Assembly: GCA_004552305.1 (NCBI GenBank)
Contig: SFOX01000015.1
Span: forward strand, 1-33,373
Origin: Subdoligranulum variabile
GTDB lineage: Bacteria > Bacillota > Clostridia > Oscillospirales > Ruminococcaceae
DNA: 33,373 nucleotides
Reading direction: 5' to 3'
The position numbers were made by a program, and so were the translations under genes. Below the pieces are notes generated by a model. That model saw nothing but the letters and a program-made list of their open reading frames with translations, was not told where the DNA came from and made no database searches. This document shows, in pieces, positions 30,813 to 33,373 of the stretch. The first letter of the stretch is position 1, and the number at the start of each line of letters is the position of its first letter.

Positions 30813-31748
30813 ATGAGAATCGCCTACCTGATCCTATGCCACACAGACCCTGATCACATCAAGCGTCTTACCGACAAAATTACCGACCGCACCGGCGATG
30901 AGGCGTTTGTTCATGTGGACGGAAAATGCGATGTACGACCGTTTGCGCAGGCATTGCAGGAAAACCCCCATGTACATCTGACGCCGCGCGTACCCGTATA
31001 TTGGGGCGGATATTCTGCCATTGAGGCAACGATACTTCTGTTTCGCATCGCTCTTGCCCATGCAGGGCCGCCGTTTGATCGATTTGTGATCCTGCAAGGG
31101 CTTGAGTATCCGATACGATCCAATGCGGCAATCCACGCCTTTTTTGAAGAAAACGCGGACAAGGAATTTATCCTTGCCCAAAATATTTCCCAAAGCACCG
31201 ACCCCAAAGAGATCCACAAGTACTCGCTGTACTGGTATCTGGACACCCCCGACAAGCGGTGGGTCAGGCTTTTGCACGAGGTCAACCGTTCCCTGTTTCT
31301 GGCACGCGGTCACATCCCGCATTTTAAGCACAGTTATGTAAAAAATAATAACGGTGAAAAGATGGCTATCCATCAAGGCTGCGCGCAGTTTGGTGTAACT
31401 CGAGATCTTGCCGAGTATCTGGTGCGTTTTCACGAGGAAAACAAAGGCTTCAACCGCTATTTTCATTCCATGTATGCCCCGGACGAGGCGTACTTTCACA
31501 CCATTGTCTATAACTCCCCCTTCGTCAGACACACGCCGGACGGCAAGGCGGTTGCCAGACCCCATCTGACGGATTTTGAAAATCTGACCTATTTTGAATA
31601 CCCGACTACGGTCACGCTTTTTACAGAAAAGAAGGATTGGGCAAAGCTGCGGGACAGCGGGTTCCTTTTTTTCAGAAAAGCCTCCAGTGAAAGCAAGGAA
31701 CTGCTTGACTACATTGATGCACAGCATCTTTTGCAAGACAACCCTTGA
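30813..31748 (+). CDS. Core-2/I-branching-type glycosyltransferase (GT14-like)
   Basis: ATG 30813 follows GGGGAG. The 311-residue soluble protein starts MRIAYLILCHTDPDHIKRL, then FVHVDGKCD, VYWGGYSAIEATI and FVILQGLEYPIRSNAAIHAFF, the ordered motifs of bacterial beta-1,6-N-acetylglucosaminyltransferase or xylosyltransferase-like proteins. A later CAQFGVTRDLAEYLV and MYAPDEAYFHTIVYNSPF match the acceptor side of the family. No membrane segment is seen. It probably decorates a surface polysaccharide or glycoconjugate; donor and acceptor are unknown. A strong terminator follows. Confidence 0.85.
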   Translation: MRIAYLILCHTDPDHIKRLTDKITDRTGDEAFVHVDGKCDVRPFAQALQENPHVHLTPRVPVYWGGYSAIEATILLFRIALAHAGPPFDRFVILQGLEYPIRSNAAIHAFFEENADKEFILAQNISQSTDPKEIHKYSLYWYLDTPDKRWVRLLHEVNRSLFLARGHIPHFKHSYVKNNNGEKMAIHQGCAQFGVTRDLAEYLVRFHEENKGFNRYFHSMYAPDEAYFHTIVYNSPFVRHTPDGKAVARPHLTDFENLTYFEYPTTVTLFTEKKDWAKLRDSGFLFFRKASSESKELLDYIDAQHLLQDNP

Positions 31749-31771
31749 TGCGGTATTCCCCACCTATGCAG

Positions 31772-31806
31772 GAAGCGGCTGCCAGACGGCAGCCGCTTCT
31801 TCTTTT
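31772..31806 (+). terminator. Terminator after the GT14-like gene
   Basis: A perfect 12-bp stem (31772-31783 with 31788-31799, GAAGCGGCTGCC), 4-base loop and the T-rich tail TTCTTTT. Confidence 0.88.
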
Positions 31807-31906
31807 GCTGTTCACACGGTCAGTGGGTTTCTTACAAAAGAATTACAAAGAAATGCCGAATCATCGCCAACTTGCCGCTGCAGACACTGCACAGGTGCCA
31901 AAACGT

Positions 31907-31916
31907 GAACCGTTTC
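31907..31916. promoter_or_regulatory. Upstream LacI-type operator
   Basis: GAACCGTTTC, followed by CA, differs at one position from the perfect palindrome at 32058. The central CG and TTTCCA half-site fit LacI/CcpA-family operators. Confidence 0.5.
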
Positions 31917-32037
31917 CATTCAAATTGTAACCTTTTTTGGACGTTTTTTCCAAATTCGAGGTTTTCTATTCGTGCAAAGCCACAAAATTGGTTAAAATAA
32001 ACATTTTTCTCTTGATTTTTCAGCGGAATAGGTGTAC

Positions 32038-32043
32038 TATAAT
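32038..32043 (+). promoter_or_regulatory. -10 box of the sugar ABC transporter
   Basis: A perfect TATAAT. The best -35, TTGATT at 32012-32017, is 20 bp away, which is too far; a TTTTTC at 16 bp is poor. The predicted start is near 32050. Confidence 0.55.
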
Positions 32044-32057
32044 GTCAATCCGAAACA

Positions 32058-32067
32058 GAAACGTTTC
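32058..32067. promoter_or_regulatory. Downstream LacI-type operator
   Basis: GAAACGTTTC is a perfect 10-bp palindrome at about +8 to +17 of the predicted transcript, a classic position for repressor blockage. Confidence 0.6.
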
Positions 32068-32122
32068 CGATGCAGTTCCAAATTCATGTATACAATGTTT
32101 TTCTTTAGAAGGAGGAAAAACC

Positions 32123-33373
32123 ATGAAAACCAAGAAAACTCTGTCCCTGACCCTCGCGGCCGCCATGACCGCCGGTCTGCTGGTTGGCTGCGGCGGTGGC
32201 GCTGCCAGCTCCAGCACCCCCGCTGCTTCCAGCGATGCCGTTGCTTCCAGCGAGGCTGCCCCCGCAGCCGCTGGCAAGGTCTACTACCTGAACTTCAAGC
32301 CCGAACAGGATGAAGCCTGGCAGAAGCTCGCCGCCAAGTACACCGAGGAAACCGGTGTTCCCGTAACCGTCGTCACCGCCGCTTCCGGTCAGTACGAAAC
32401 CACCCTGATGAGCGAGATGGCCAAGAGTGATGCTCCCACCCTGTTCCAGGTCAACGGTCCTGTCGGTCTTGCCAGCTGGAAAGACTACTGCTACGACCTG
32501 TCCGGCACTCCCCTCGCCGGTGAGCTGACCAGCGACACCTACTCCCTGAAGGACGGCGACGCCACCCTGGGCATCGGCTACGTTATCGAGAGCTACGGTC
32601 TGATCACCAACAAGACCCTGCTGGAGAAGGCCGGCTACAAGGCCGAGGACATCAAGAGCTTTGACGACCTGAAGAAGGTTGCCGAGGACATCACCGCCCG
32701 CAAGGACGAGCTGGGCTTTGCTGCCTTCACCTCCGCCGGTATGGACGGTTCCTCTGACTGGCGCTTCAAGACCCACCTCGCCAACCTGCCCATCTACTTT
32801 GAGTATCAGGCAGACGGCATCTCCTCTACTGATGCTATCAAGGGCACCTACCTCGACAACTACAAGAACATCTTTGATCTGTACATCAACAACTCCACCT
32901 GCGACCCCGCCGAGCTGGCAGGCAAGACCGGTGATGACAGCCGCAACTTCTTCCAGAACGGTTCTTGGGAGTACAACAACCTCGTCGGCGAGGACAAGCC
33001 CTTCACCGATGACGACCTGACCATGCTGCCCATCTACATTGGCGTCGGCGACGAAGCCAATCAGGGTCTGTGCACCGGCACCGAGAACTACTGGTGCGTC
33101 AACAAGGAAGCCAACGCTGAGGACATTCAGGCTACGCTGGACTTCATGTACTGGTGCGTCACCTCTGAGGAAGGCACCACTGCCATGGCGAACGATATGG
33201 GCTTTGTTATCCCCTTCAAGAAGGCTGTCGAGTCCCCCAACCTGTTCGTCAAGGTTGACAATGCTATGACCGCCGCCGGCAAGACCCCTGTGGCTTGGAA
33301 CTTCTCCACCATGCCTTCCGAGAACTGGAAGAACGGTGTGGGTTCTGCCCTGACCGCTTACGCTGCCGGTACC
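32123..33373 (+). CDS. Carbohydrate ABC transporter substrate-binding lipoprotein, 3' end outside the window
   Basis: ATG 32123 has AAGGAGG upstream and the frame stays open to the last base, giving 417 residues. It has a lipoprotein signal with lipobox LVGC (Cys23), a Ser/Ala-rich linker to about residue 50, and an SBP family 1 domain: KLAAKYTEETGVPVTVVTAASG, TLMSEMAKSDAPTLFQVNGP, YGLITNKTLLEKAGY and WCVTSEEGTTAMA. It should capture a mono- or oligosaccharide outside the cell for a transporter encoded beyond the window. Codon choice is strongly restricted (GCC, ACC, CTG, AAG, AAC), more than in most neighbours, pointing to very high expression. The sugar is unknown. Confidence 0.92.
   Translation, partial: MKTKKTLSLTLAAAMTAGLLVGCGGGAASSSTPAASSDAVASSEAAPAAAGKVYYLNFKPEQDEAWQKLAAKYTEETGVPVTVVTAASGQYETTLMSEMAKSDAPTLFQVNGPVGLASWKDYCYDLSGTPLAGELTSDTYSLKDGDATLGIGYVIESYGLITNKTLLEKAGYKAEDIKSFDDLKKVAEDITARKDELGFAAFTSAGMDGSSDWRFKTHLANLPIYFEYQADGISSTDAIKGTYLDNYKNIFDLYINNSTCDPAELAGKTGDDSRNFFQNGSWEYNNLVGEDKPFTDDDLTMLPIYIGVGDEANQGLCTGTENYWCVNKEANAEDIQATLDFMYWCVTSEEGTTAMANDMGFVIPFKKAVESPNLFVKVDNAMTAAGKTPVAWNFSTMPSENWKNGVGSALTAYAAGT

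Larger units (their letters stand above)
31749..32122 (+). other. Regulatory intergenic region before the sugar ABC transporter (374 bp)
   Basis: After the terminator comes an AT-rich stretch without a gene. It contains two LacI-type operators, a -10 box and a further 6-bp inverted repeat TTTGGA/TCCAAA (31936-31941 and 31949-31954). The leader after the second operator ends in AGAAGGAGG. Confidence 0.65.

Noticed and set aside
1..33373. CRISPR arrays, tRNA or rRNA genes, intact insertion sequences
   Set aside because: No regularly spaced repeats, cloverleaf-like segments, rRNA-like stretches or transposase motifs were seen by eye; a covariance-model search would settle small RNAs.

Overview
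The window reads as a moderately GC-rich Gram-positive chromosome from an anaerobic gut Clostridium-class bacterium, most like Faecalibacterium or a near relative in Oscillospiraceae. The basis is strong AGGAGG-type ribosome sites, sigma-A promoters, lipoprotein-type solute-binding proteins, short intrinsic terminators and the gene families present. The genus is an inference; no rRNA or tRNA gene was seen.

Layout. 1-2.9 kb: the end of a hybrid sensor kinase (cut by the window start), a 68-residue membrane microprotein carrying an ADGPT motif, and a TraX-family membrane protein. 2.9-7.2 kb: an atypical short peptide deformylase (minus) divergent from a complete fructose operon fruR-fruK-fruA, with 10-bp phased repeats over its promoter. 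7.2-10.3 kb: a divergent pair suited to surface polysaccharide synthesis (polymerase-like membrane protein and polyprenyl glycosylphosphotransferase). 10.4-14.7 kb: a cystine-type amino-acid ABC transporter (permease, ATPase, lipoprotein), a MATE exporter whose last codons lie in a 180-bp MITE-like element, and a GNAT acetyltransferase. 14.9-21.5 kb: a complete oligopeptide ABC operon oppBCDFA plus a cyclophilin. 21.5-25.1 kb: an N-terminally truncated orphan histidine kinase facing a two-gene minus-strand operon of a duplicated DUF1538 membrane protein and a tandem P-II-like protein. 25.1-31.8 kb: single genes, namely two YitT-family proteins, a stand-alone HIRAN protein, a nitroreductase, an MFS permease, a BmrR-like MerR regulator, an isochorismatase-fold hydrolase and a GT14-like glycosyltransferase. 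31.8 kb to the end: a promoter flanked by two LacI-type operators, then the start of a sugar ABC transporter (lipoprotein cut by the window end).

How it works together. Much of the window concerns nutrient uptake: fructose by PTS, cystine-like amino acids, oligopeptides and an unknown sugar by ABC transporters. Observations most worth following are the DUF1538/P-II pair as a candidate P-II-gated transport system, the ADGPT microprotein, the MerR operator in a 19-bp promoter spacer that appears to control a YitT gene, the MITE that recoded a MATE C-terminus, and a HIRAN transcript predicted to run antisense through a nitroreductase gene.
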